A stretch of DNA of 17,787 nucleotides from JAIEPT01 sp038217425 (GCA_038217425.1 JBBQPM010000140.1:1-17787), one strand, 5' to 3'; shown: positions 1 through 8,577, counted from the stretch's first letter. A program made the numbers and translations. The notes: generated from the letters alone by a model not told the origin.

Positions 1-1
1 G

Positions 2-355
2 CACAACTACACGTCCAAATCGGTCGTCTACACCGGCACGCACGACAACGACACGACGGCGGCGTGGTACGCGGGCGCCAACAGCCATGAGAAAGATCAC
101 GTACGAAGATATCTCTCCTGCGACGGCCGGGACATCACCTGGGACATGATGCTGGCGGCCTGGTCCTCGGTCGCGCAGATCGCGATCGCACCGTTTCAGG
201 ACATCCTCAACCTCGGGACCGAGGCCCGCATGAACTACCCCGGCAAGGCGATGGGAAACTGGACCTGGCGTTACCAGAATCACCAGGTGAGCGACTGGCT
301 CGCCGGTCGCCTGGCGGATCTGACGATGCTGTACGGCCGAGCCCGCGGGACTTAG
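2..355 (+). CDS. malQ: 4-alpha-glucanotransferase (amylomaltase), C-terminal part; 5' end outside the window
   Basis: Amylomaltase transfers segments of alpha-1,4-glucan between chains in the cytoplasm (GH77; glycogen and maltodextrin metabolism). The reading frame is open from base 2 to the TAG at 353-355 and encodes the last 117 residues. Two hallmark GH77 blocks are visible: YTGTHDNDTT (bases about 29-61), whose HDN contains the third catalytic carboxylate of the family, and NLGTEARMNYPGKAMGNWTW (bases about 209-268) near the C-terminus. The nucleophile Asp and the acid/base Glu lie upstream, outside the window. The protein ends normally about 30 residues after the second block, so the C-terminus looks complete. 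An imperfect inverted repeat begins about 20 bp after the stop. Family assignment is close to certain; exact substrate preference cannot be read from this fragment. Confidence 0.95.
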   Translation, partial: HNYTSKSVVYTGTHDNDTTAAWYAGANSHEKDHVRRYLSCDGRDITWDMMLAAWSSVAQIAIAPFQDILNLGTEARMNYPGKAMGNWTWRYQNHQVSDWLAGRLADLTMLYGRARGT

Positions 356-375
356 CGTCGAAAAAACAAAAGCAA

Positions 376-475
376 GCCACAGAGGGCACAGAGGGCACAG
401 AGAAAGAAAGAGGAGTTTGCCGGCCGTCGCATTTTTGCTGATTTCCCTCTCTGGGTCCTCTGTGCTCTCTGTGGC
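376..475. repeat. Imperfect inverted repeat of the CACAGAG family between malQ and the oxidoreductase gene
   Basis: The left arm is 376-403 and the right arm 448-475. The 28-nt arms pair at 25 of 28 positions around a 44-nt spacer. Each arm consists of short direct iterations of a GGCACAGAG-like unit. The same unit builds the perfect inverted repeat at 8452-8570, so the two belong to one family. The element fills most of the 150-bp gap between malQ and the next gene, and a transcript through it could fold into a long hairpin. No convincing gene lies here; open frames that cross it are by-products of the repeat. Confidence 0.8.
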
Positions 476-491
476 AAATTTCTTAGACGCG

Positions 492-498
492 AAAGGAG
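492..498 (+). promoter_or_regulatory. Ribosome binding site of the oxidoreductase gene
   Basis: AAAGGAG lies 7 nt before the ATG at 506. It fixes the start and rejects a longer overlapping frame that opens at 417. Confidence 0.8.
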
Positions 499-505
499 CA
501 CGACG

Positions 506-1513
506 ATGCCGCTTCGATTTGGCATGCTCGGCATGTGGCACACGCACGCCGACGGCATGGTTCGGCAGATCGCCGCCAATCCCAAAGAGTTCTCGCTGGT
601 CGGCTTCTACGATCGCGATCCGCAAGAAGCCGCCCGCAAGCAGAAGGCGTGGGAGCCGCTCCTGGGCAAGATGCGCCTTTTCGAAAAAGCGGAACAGCTC
701 GTCAGCGAACCGCTCGACGCGATCGTCGTCGAGGGGCGCGTCTATGAGAACGTCGCCCTGGCCCGGCTCGCCGTCGATCAGGGCAAACCGGTGCTGCTCG
801 AAAAGCCGGCCGGCGACAACCTGCACGACTTCGCCCGGCTCGTCGAACTCGCCCAGCAGAAGCACGTCCACGTGCAGATGATCTACCTCTTCCGCTACAT
901 GAGCGCGATCCAGGCGGTCCTCGAACGATTTCGTAAGGGAGAACTCGGCAGCATTTATCATTACCGCGCCCGGCTTCCCAAGGACGTCGCCCTTTACGCC
1001 CGCTACGTCGAAGAGCTGAGCCGATACCGCGGCGGCATCTTCTTCGAAATGGCCGGGCACGTCGTCGATCTGATGGTCGCCTTGCTCGGCAAGCCGCGAC
1101 AGACAACGCCCTTCCTCGCCCATCACCACCGCGAGAAGCCCGAGACGTTCGTCGACAACGGACTCGCAGTTTTTACTTATCCCAGTGCACTCGCCAGCAT
1201 CGAAGTCCCTGCCCTGGAAGTGGCGCCTCACGCGCGCCGCATCGAGATCTTCGGCACGGAAGGCGCCATCGTGGTGCCGCACCTGGGGAGCGGACATCTG
1301 GCGAATAAGAACGTGCAGCCGATCGAGGTCTATCGGCGCGGACAGGCGGCCTGGCAGACGATTGAGCTCCCGGCCAATCCGCTGCAGATCTCGGACCTGC
1401 GCGAGTTCGCGCAGGTGGTCGCGGGGAAGAAGAAGCCCGACTTCACGCTGGAGCATGATCTGATCGTGCAGGAGACGTTGCTGCAGGCGAGCGACATGCT
1501 GCCGAAGCGATAA
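506..1513 (+). CDS. Gfo/Idh/MocA family oxidoreductase
   Basis: This is a predicted NAD(P)-dependent cytoplasmic dehydrogenase of 335 residues, the usual length for the family, acting on a sugar, inositol or related polyol that cannot be named. The N-terminal Rossmann half contains the family's EKP signature (E99-K100-P101 in VLLEKPAGDN), whose lysine is catalytic. The C-terminal half carries the second signature, GGIFFEMAGHVVDL (residues 176-189), with H185 and D188 at the expected places. The nucleotide-binding loop is atypical: GMLGMWHTHA (residues 6-15) replaces GxGxxG, so the third glycine is missing. The start is supported by a strong Shine-Dalgarno site. The gene converges on a DUF1501 gene, with a hairpin-rich repeat between them. 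Such oxidoreductases are abundant in planctomycetes, often near sulfatases and DUF1501 genes, consistent with a role in polysaccharide-derived sugar metabolism (inference). Confidence 0.9.
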   Translation: MPLRFGMLGMWHTHADGMVRQIAANPKEFSLVGFYDRDPQEAARKQKAWEPLLGKMRLFEKAEQLVSEPLDAIVVEGRVYENVALARLAVDQGKPVLLEKPAGDNLHDFARLVELAQQKHVHVQMIYLFRYMSAIQAVLERFRKGELGSIYHYRARLPKDVALYARYVEELSRYRGGIFFEMAGHVVDLMVALLGKPRQTTPFLAHHHREKPETFVDNGLAVFTYPSALASIEVPALEVAPHARRIEIFGTEGAIVVPHLGSGHLANKNVQPIEVYRRGQAAWQTIELPANPLQISDLREFAQVVAGKKKPDFTLEHDLIVQETLLQASDMLPKR

Positions 1514-1518
1514 ACCAT

Positions 1519-1669
1519 TCTCGTTCCCGGGTTCTGCCCGGGAACGCACTGCCCAGAGGCTTTGCCTCGTTTTTGATTGCGGGTGGACAAGGAGTTGTTC
1601 GCAAGAGATACTGGCGCCGAGGCAGAGCCTCGCAATCAGTGCGTTCCCGGGCAGAGCCCGGGAACGAGA
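1519..1669. repeat. Inverted repeat of two hairpin units (REPIN-like layout) between convergent genes
   Basis: The arms 1519-1550 and 1638-1669 pair with a single mismatch. Each arm is itself a hairpin, GTTCCCGGG - 5 nt - CCCGGGAAC, and smaller palindromes GAGGC-TTT-GCCTC (1556-1568) and GAGGC-AGA-GCCTC (1619-1631) sit on the inner side of each arm. The element occupies nearly the whole 163-bp gap between the convergent oxidoreductase (ending 1513) and DUF1501 (ending 1677) genes, so it may serve as a bidirectional transcription terminator or mRNA 3' end. There is no coding capacity that I can support. The mirrored pair of hairpins is the layout of REP doublets. Confidence 0.85.
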
Positions 1670-1676
1670 GTTCGTG

Positions 1677-3092
1677 TTACCGCAGAATTTCGTGCACGAC
1701 GTTGCCGTAGACGTCGGTGAGGCGGAAGTCTCGGCCCGCGTAACGATAGGTCAGGCGTTCGTGATCGATGCCGAGCAGGTGTAGTAGGGTTGCGTGCATG
1801 TCGTGCATGTGTACTTTGCTGGAGACGGCGTGGTATCCGAAGTCGTCGGTGTCGCCGTGGCTGATGCCGGGTTTGACGCCGCCGCCGGCGAGCCAGTGGG
1901 TGAAGCCGTAGGGATTGTGATCGCGCCCGCTGACGCCGCCGCCGCGGCCTTCGCTGACGGGCGTTCGCCCGAACTCGCCCCCCCACCAGACCACGGTATC
2001 TTCGAGTAACCCGCGCGCGTGCAAGTCCGTGAGCAGTGCAGCCACCGGGCGATCGGTCGCCAGGGCGTTGAACTCCAGGTCGCCTTTCAGGTTCGTGTGC
2101 TGATCCCAATCGGAGATGCCGCGCAGCTTTCGGCTCGTGTAGGTGAGCTGGATGAAGCGCACGCCCGCCTCGGCGAATCGGCGGGCCATCAAGCATTGTC
2201 GGCCGAACTCGTCGGTGGGCTGAGTGCCGATGCCGTAGAGCCGGAGCGTGGCACTTGTTTCGCGGGTAAGATCCATGAGCGCCGGGGCGGCACCCTGCAT
2301 GCGAAAGCCGAGCTCGAACGAATGGATCGAGCCTTCGAGCTGGCGGTCGGCGGTCGCCCGCTGAAGGTGGGCGCGGTTCATCGACTGGAGCAAATCGAGC
2401 TGGAGCCGTTGCACGTCGGCGGGGAGTCGGGGGTTCGACAGATCGCGGATGGTCGCCTGCGACGAAGGAATCTCCTCGAAACCGATGGGCGTGCCGCCGT
2501 ACGCCGCGGGGAGGAAGGCGCTGCCGTAACTGCGCGTGCCGGCGTCGCTGCGGAGAGGACAGATCGTGATGAAGCCCGGTAGGTTCTGGTTTTCGCTGCC
2601 CAGACCATAAACGACCCACGAGCCGAGCGATGGCCGTACGAACGACTCGGCGCCGGTGTGGAGCTTGATGGTCGCCTGGCCGTGATCGACGCCTTCGGTG
2701 TGCATGCTCTTGACGACGCAGAGTTTGTCCATGTGCTGCGCGGTGAGCGGGAACACTTCGGAACACCAGAGCCCCGACTGCCCATGCCGGCGGAACTTGA
2801 ACGGCGAGCCCATCAGCTTCTGCAGATTGCGACGCTGCAGGACTTGCAAGCGCGGCAGCGCGAACGGCAGATCCTTGCCGTCGTCTTGTTGGAGGCGCGG
2901 CTTGTAATCGAAGGTGTCCATGTGCGACGGCCCGCCGCGCATGTAGAGGAAGATGACGCGCTTGGCCCGCGCGGGAATCATCGGCGTGCGCGGGGCCAGC
3001 GGGGACTGGGCCGCGAGCAGATCGGCGAGCGCCAGGCCGCCGAAGCCGCAGGCGGTCGATTGCAGGAACGAACGGCGTGTTGGCTGTTGCAT
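1677..3092 (-). CDS. DUF1501 domain protein, Tat-exported (sulfatase/phosphatase-like fold)
   Basis: 471 residues. The N-terminus MQQPTRRSFLQSTACGFGG carries a twin-arginine signal (R6-R7) followed by a hydrophobic stretch, so export by Tat is predicted. Family blocks are RGGPSHMDTFDYKP (52-65), RRHGQSGLW (101-109), WWGGEFGRTP (369-378), GRDHNPYGF (389-397) and DMHATLLHLLG (431-441); the His/Asp residues in these blocks probably bind metal, as in alkaline-phosphatase-superfamily proteins. The biochemical role of DUF1501 is not established. I chose ATG 3092 because GAGGA lies 8 nt upstream. A TTG at 3107 is in frame, but GAGGA would fall inside its own coding sequence. It follows the DUF1549/DUF1553 cytochrome gene on the same strand (118-bp gap holding an inverted repeat), a standard planctomycete pair. 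The two products are expected to act together outside the cytoplasm (inference). Confidence 0.9.
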   Translation of the reverse strand: MQQPTRRSFLQSTACGFGGLALADLLAAQSPLAPRTPMIPARAKRVIFLYMRGGPSHMDTFDYKPRLQQDDGKDLPFALPRLQVLQRRNLQKLMGSPFKFRRHGQSGLWCSEVFPLTAQHMDKLCVVKSMHTEGVDHGQATIKLHTGAESFVRPSLGSWVVYGLGSENQNLPGFITICPLRSDAGTRSYGSAFLPAAYGGTPIGFEEIPSSQATIRDLSNPRLPADVQRLQLDLLQSMNRAHLQRATADRQLEGSIHSFELGFRMQGAAPALMDLTRETSATLRLYGIGTQPTDEFGRQCLMARRFAEAGVRFIQLTYTSRKLRGISDWDQHTNLKGDLEFNALATDRPVAALLTDLHARGLLEDTVVWWGGEFGRTPVSEGRGGGVSGRDHNPYGFTHWLAGGGVKPGISHGDTDDFGYHAVSSKVHMHDMHATLLHLLGIDHERLTYRYAGRDFRLTDVYGNVVHEILR

Positions 3093-3110
3093 CGTGAGTG
3101 TCCTCAATTA

Positions 3111-3205
3111 CCGAGCCGCGCCCGACAGGAAGCGGGTCAAGTTGCGATCAAAACATCTCGTCGCCGCGAGGCATACGGACCCGCTTCCTGACGGGCGCGG
3201 CTCGG
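3111..3205. repeat. Near-perfect 28-bp inverted repeat inside the DUF1549-DUF1501 operon
   Basis: The arms 3111-3138 and 3178-3205 pair at 27 of 28 positions around a 39-nt spacer. The left arm begins CCGAGCCGCGCCCGACAGG. It lies between the stop of the cytochrome gene (3211) and the Shine-Dalgarno site of the DUF1501 gene, on what should be a shared transcript. The stem could protect upstream mRNA from decay, attenuate transcription, or insulate translation of DUF1501. The sequence is unrelated to the other repeats in the window. Confidence 0.85.
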
Positions 3206-3210
3206 GTGTC

Positions 3211-5544
<2,334 letters not shown>

Positions 5545-5590
5545 GAGGTAGCCCGAAGCCGGAATTTTCGACCCGCGTATTGTACATCAT

Positions 5591-6101
5591 GGGTCATCAG
5601 CAGGCACGCTGGAAAATTCGTGGGGCACGTTTTTAACGTGCCGCGATTGCAGAGCCTCTTGCCGATTGGGTTTCGACGACGACGATGCACGCCTGTCGCT
5701 GCCGCGGCACGTTAAAAACGTGCTCCACGAATTTCCGAGTTTCTTTTCGGCCGGTCCATCTGGGTCATCAGCGGGCACGCTGGAAAATTCGTGGGACACG
5801 TTTTTAACGTGCCGCGGTTGCAGAGCCACTTGCCGATTGGGTTTCGCCGACGACGATGCACGCCTGTCGCTGCCGCGGCACGTTAAAAACGTGCCCCACG
5901 AATTTGCGAGTTTCTTTTCGGCCGGTCCATCTGGGTCATCAGCGGGCACGCTGGAAAATTCGTGGGGCACGTTTTTAACGTGCCGCGATTGCAGAGCCTC
6001 TTGCCGATTGGGTTTCGACGACGACGATGTACGCCTGTCGCTGCCGCGGCACGTTAAAAACGTGCCCCACGAATTTGCGAGTTTCTTTTCGGCGGGTCCA
6101 T
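5591..6101. repeat. Three tandem 171-bp repeats, each a pair of inverted hairpins
   Basis: Copies are 5591-5761, 5762-5932 and 5933-6101 (last copy cut slightly short). By eye they differ from each other at only 5-7 positions. Inside every copy two 32-nt arms are inverted: 5614-5645 with 5703-5734 (one mismatch), 5785-5816 with 5874-5905 (one mismatch), and 5956-5987 with 6045-6076 (perfect), each around a 57-nt spacer. Each arm is also a small hairpin, GGCACGTT-TTT-AACGTGCC. The block fills the divergent gap between the cytochrome gene (start 5544) and the small basic gene (start 6152). Because 171 is a multiple of three, both strands stay open and give spurious repetitive reading frames; I see no start context or sensible protein there. 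Outside the copies, 5545-5590 and 6102-6137 show nothing firm. Confidence 0.9.
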
Positions 6102-6138
6102 AGAACAAGGGGACGTCAGATTGCAACGCGATAAAACG

Positions 6139-6144
6139 AAGGAG
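6139..6144 (+). promoter_or_regulatory. Consensus Shine-Dalgarno of the 27-residue basic protein
   Basis: AAGGAG lies 7 nt before GTG 6152. It is the main evidence that this very short frame is translated and that GTG is its start. Confidence 0.7.
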
Positions 6145-6151
6145 CCGAATC

Positions 6152-6235
6152 GTGGCACATACCCTGAAGCCCCGGACCAAGAAAAAACGCCTGCGCATCA
6201 AGAGACGCCGACAACGCAAGTTGGCCAAGCAGTAA
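6152..6235 (+). CDS. 27-residue extremely basic protein, possible ribosome-associated peptide
   Basis: GTG start, TAA stop, 27 residues, beginning MAHTLKPRTKKKRLRIK. Fourteen residues are Lys or Arg, there is no Asp, Glu or Cys, and the frame is preceded by a consensus Shine-Dalgarno at ideal spacing. The pattern of Lys/Arg clusters broken by single hydrophobic residues recalls small rRNA-binding proteins such as the AURKAIP1/COX24 (mS38/bS22-like) group often annotated as tiny proteins in bacterial genomes. I cannot confirm membership without a search, so this is an inference from composition only. A nucleic-acid-binding role is the safe statement. It sits 24 nt before an iron-containing alcohol dehydrogenase gene on the same strand and is probably co-transcribed. 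An alternative is a leader peptide for that gene, but the codon pattern and good ribosome site favour a real product. Confidence 0.6.
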   Translation: MAHTLKPRTKKKRLRIKRRRQRKLAKQ

Positions 6236-6259
6236 CCGACATTCCCCCCAGGAACTCCC

Positions 6260-7465
6260 ATGCGAACCACCTGGACTTTCCACAGCGCGGGTCAGCTCCT
6301 CTTCGGCGCCCGAGCGAGCGAACAGCTCGGCGACGTCGTCAGCCGGCTCGGTTGTAAGCGCGCCCTGGTCATCACCGATCCCATCTTGGTGCAGGCCGGG
6401 CTGCTGGAACGCGTGCTGAGTCCGCTGCGCGGGCATGCCATCGAAGTCGAGGCGTTCACCGGCGGCGAGCCGGAACCCTCGACGCGCGCCGCCGAGGCAT
6501 GCATCGAACAGGCCAAGCCCTTCCGTCCCGACGTCCTCATCGGGCTCGGGGGGGGCAGCAACATGGACCTCGCCAAGCTCTGTGCCGCGGCCCTCACGCA
6601 TGGCGGCACCGTTACCAGCTACTTCGGCGAGGAGAAGATCCCCGGGCCGGTCATGCCGCTGGTCTGCGTGCCGACCACCGCGGGAACGGGCTCCGAAGTC
6701 TCCGCCGCCGCCGTCGTCACCGATACCGCAAATCACATTAAAGTCGGCATCCTGAGTAACTATCTGCGCCCCAGCGTCGCCGTCGTCGATCCGCTCCTGA
6801 CGGTTTCGTGCCCGCCCAAGGTCACCGCCGACAGCGGCATCGACGCCCTTACGCATGCCATCGAAGCCTACACCGCCGTCGACAATCCCGAATTTCCGCT
6901 GCCGCCGGGGCAGCGGAGCGTCTATCAGGGGAAGCATCCCTTCGGCGACATGCTCGCGGAGAAGGCGATCACGCTCATCGGCAAATTTCTGAAACGCGCG
7001 GTCAAGGACGGCAACGACCTCGAAGCCCGCGAAGGCATGGCCCTGGGAGCCACGCTCGCCGGCATGGCGTTCTCGAATGTCGGCGTCGCGGTCGTGCACG
7101 CCCTGGAGTATCCCGTCGGCGGCGCGGTCCACGTTTCGCACGGCGCCGGCAACGGCTTGCTCCTGCCCTACGTCATGCGTTTTAATCTGCCGGCCCGCAT
7201 TGAAGCCATGGGCGACATCGCCCGCTGGCTCGGCCAGGAGACGCATGGCCTCTCTCCCGCGGAGGCCGCCGAGCGCGGCATCATCGCCGTCCAGGAGCTG
7301 CGCCTGGCCATCGGTATCCCCGATCGACTCCGCGAGATCGGCGTCGATTCCGATCAACTCCGCACCTTTGCCGAGAAGTCGTACGCAATCAAGCGCATCC
7401 TCCGCGTCAACCCGCGCCCCGTGACAGTCGACGATCTATTTGCTATCCTGCAATCGGCATATTAA
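6260..7465 (+). CDS. Iron-containing (group III) alcohol dehydrogenase
   Basis: 401 residues, usual family length. The cytoplasmic enzyme interconverts an alcohol and an aldehyde or ketone with NAD(P); the substrate is not readable. The cofactor-binding half contains GLGGGSNMDLAK (95-106, GGGS at 97-100) and CVPTTAGTGSEVS (136-148). The metal ligands of the family are all present: D195 and H199 in DSGIDALTHAIEAY, H280 in VVHALEYPVGG, and H294 in HVSHGAGNG. The H280-H294 spacing of 14 equals that in E. coli FucO. Start ATG 6260 follows AGGA at 6250-6253. It lies 24 nt after the tiny basic gene, suggesting one transcript. No strong terminator follows; a small stem GCCGA-CGT-TCGGC at 7512-7524 is the only candidate. 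Confidence 0.93.
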   Translation: MRTTWTFHSAGQLLFGARASEQLGDVVSRLGCKRALVITDPILVQAGLLERVLSPLRGHAIEVEAFTGGEPEPSTRAAEACIEQAKPFRPDVLIGLGGGSNMDLAKLCAAALTHGGTVTSYFGEEKIPGPVMPLVCVPTTAGTGSEVSAAAVVTDTANHIKVGILSNYLRPSVAVVDPLLTVSCPPKVTADSGIDALTHAIEAYTAVDNPEFPLPPGQRSVYQGKHPFGDMLAEKAITLIGKFLKRAVKDGNDLEAREGMALGATLAGMAFSNVGVAVVHALEYPVGGAVHVSHGAGNGLLLPYVMRFNLPARIEAMGDIARWLGQETHGLSPAEAAERGIIAVQELRLAIGIPDRLREIGVDSDQLRTFAEKSYAIKRILRVNPRPVTVDDLFAILQSAY

Positions 7466-7511
7466 AAGAAGCGTCGGTCAAGGCGGCCGTCAAGTGCAGG
7501 CTTCTTCGATC

Positions 7512-7524
7512 GCCGACGTTCGGC
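7512..7524 (+). terminator. Weak hairpin downstream of the alcohol dehydrogenase gene
   Basis: GCCGA-CGT-TCGGC forms a 5-bp stem followed by TTT. It lies between the dehydrogenase stop (7465) and the GlsB-like gene. It is short and the T tract is minimal, so a terminator role is only a possibility. Confidence 0.25.
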
Positions 7525-7562
7525 TTTCGTATAAGTTTCTCGTATCGCTGCGGAGTGTTTTC

Positions 7563-7817
7563 ATGTCAATCGAAGGTTTGCTTATTTTCTTGTTGATCGG
7601 CGCCCTGGCCGGTTGGGCGGCGGGCACATTGATGAAAGGCGGTTCGTTCGGCCTGGTCGGCAATATCATCGTCGGCGTCGTCGGCGCGTTCATCGGCGGG
7701 TTCCTCTTCCCGCGCGTCGGCCTCTCCATCGAGGGGTATCTCGGGCTGTTCGTCAGCGCAACGCTCGGCGCCTGTTTGCTCTTGCTCCTGCTCCGCTATC
7801 TCCCTCTCAGCAGGTGA
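7563..7817 (+). CDS. GlsB/YeaQ/YmgE family (transglycosylase-associated) membrane protein
   Basis: 84 residues, typical length of this family of small inner-membrane proteins often linked to general stress response; the molecular role is unknown. Three hydrophobic segments are visible (about 3-22, 29-50, 58-80), with the glycine-rich family pattern: GALAGWAAGTLMKGG (13-27), GLVGNIIVGVVGAFIGGFLF (30-49). I chose ATG 7563 because GGAG at 7552-7555 lies 7 nt upstream; a longer frame from 7440 overlaps the dehydrogenase and lacks support. A TATAAG at 7530-7535 might be a -10 element but has no clear -35. Its TGA (7815-7817) is 2 nt before the sigma-factor ATG, and AGGTGA over the stop codon serves as the next gene's ribosome site, so the two are probably translationally coupled. 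Confidence 0.85.
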   Translation: MSIEGLLIFLLIGALAGWAAGTLMKGGSFGLVGNIIVGVVGAFIGGFLFPRVGLSIEGYLGLFVSATLGACLLLLLLRYLPLSR

Positions 7818-7819
7818 CC

Positions 7820-8443
7820 ATGTGGCCCGCGAATCCTGAAACGGAGCAGCTCCTCGCAGAGGCCCGCGCCGGCGACGGCCGGGCCGTCGAGGATCTGCTC
7901 ACGCGCCACCGCGAAGCCATTCGCCGAATGATCGACCTCCGGCTCGACCCCGCCATCGTGCAGCGCGTCGACGCCAGCGACGTCGTGCAAGAGGTGATGC
8001 TCGAAGCGAGCCGTCGACTGCAAGATTACCTACGCAATCCCGCCATGCCGTTTCACGTTTGGCTCCGCCATCTCGCCAAGGATCACCTGATCGACGCGCA
8101 TCGCCGGCACCATCTCGCCAAGAAGCGAGGCGTCAACCGCGAACAGCCGCTGGCGCGTCCCGCCTGGGCCGATCAATCGTCGATGGATCTCGCGGGGCAA
8201 CTGGTCGATCCCGACCGGACGCCCGCGTCGGAAGCGGTGCAGCAAGAATTGCAGAAGGCACTTCATCAGGCGATTGCAAACCTCGAAGACGTGGACCGCG
8301 AAGTTATCTGGATGCGGCACTTCGAACAGCTCGGCAACCAGGAAGTCGCCCAGGCGCTGGGATTGACGGAGGCGGCCGCGTCGATGCGCTATTTGCGCGC
8401 GGTGCGGAGGTTGCGCGAGTTGCTGGCGCCGGGCGTGCAGTGA
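7820..8443 (+). CDS. ECF-type RNA polymerase sigma factor, planctomycete type
   Basis: 207 residues with only sigma regions 2 and 4, as in extracytoplasmic-function sigma factors. Region 2 spans about 20-100 with VDASDVVQEVMLEASRRLQ (50-68) as the core-binding/-10 part, and MPFHVWLRHLAKDHLIDAHR (76-95). Region 4 spans about 150-202 with the recognition helix-turn-helix LGNQEVAQALGLTEAAASMR (171-190). The sequence closely recalls the planctomycete-specific ECF subfamily (from memory of family patterns, not a search). Start ATG 7820 is placed by the 2-nt gap after the GlsB-like gene; a longer frame from 7613 would overlap that gene completely. No anti-sigma factor with a zinc motif is adjacent, so control may involve the membrane protein, other partners or transcription alone. 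A perfect inverted repeat follows 8 nt after the stop. Confidence 0.92.
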   Translation: MWPANPETEQLLAEARAGDGRAVEDLLTRHREAIRRMIDLRLDPAIVQRVDASDVVQEVMLEASRRLQDYLRNPAMPFHVWLRHLAKDHLIDAHRRHHLAKKRGVNREQPLARPAWADQSSMDLAGQLVDPDRTPASEAVQQELQKALHQAIANLEDVDREVIWMRHFEQLGNQEVAQALGLTEAAASMRYLRAVRRLRELLAPGVQ

Positions 8444-8451
8444 AAAATCCT

Positions 8452-8570
8452 TAACCACAGAGACACAGAGGGCACAGAGAAATGCACCGAGTAGTAAGTT
8501 AGAGAAACGGGTTTGCGAATTTTCCTCCTCCTCCTTGCATTTCTCTGTGCCCTCTGTGTCTCTGTGGTTA
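8452..8570. repeat. Perfect 35-bp inverted repeat of the CACAGAG family
   Basis: The arms 8452-8486 and 8536-8570 are exact reverse complements (35 of 35) around a 49-nt spacer. The left arm begins TAACCACAGAGACACAGAGG, an iteration of the unit also seen at 376-475. It fills the gap between the convergent sigma-factor gene (stop 8443) and second DUF1501 gene (stop 8578). As RNA it would form a very stable hairpin from either direction and could end both transcripts. There is no coding sequence here. Confidence 0.9.
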
Positions 8571-8577
8571 GGTATTC

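Noticed and set aside
417..881. 154-residue plus-strand frame starting in the CACAGAG repeat
   Set aside because: It overlaps the oxidoreductase gene in another frame, and the Shine-Dalgarno belongs to ATG 506.
2019..2582. Plus-strand frames across the DUF1501 and cytochrome genes (also 2658-3191, 3814-4203, 4279-4725)
   Set aside because: They are antisense shadows of clearly recognised minus-strand genes.
3093..3107. Upstream TTG start for the first DUF1501 gene
   Set aside because: The GAGGA that should act as ribosome site lies inside this extension and is ideally spaced for ATG 3092.
5591..6101. CRISPR-like array
   Set aside because: There are only three copies, each 171 bp and contiguous, without unique spacers of uniform size and without cas genes nearby.
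5587..6270. Long repetitive open frames on both strands (minus 5587-6270, plus 5666-6103) that look like a 57-residue repeat protein
   Set aside because: The DNA period of 171 is a multiple of three, so frames stay open by chance on both strands. The peptides merely mirror the hairpin repeat, and no ribosome binding site or non-repeat domain supports them.
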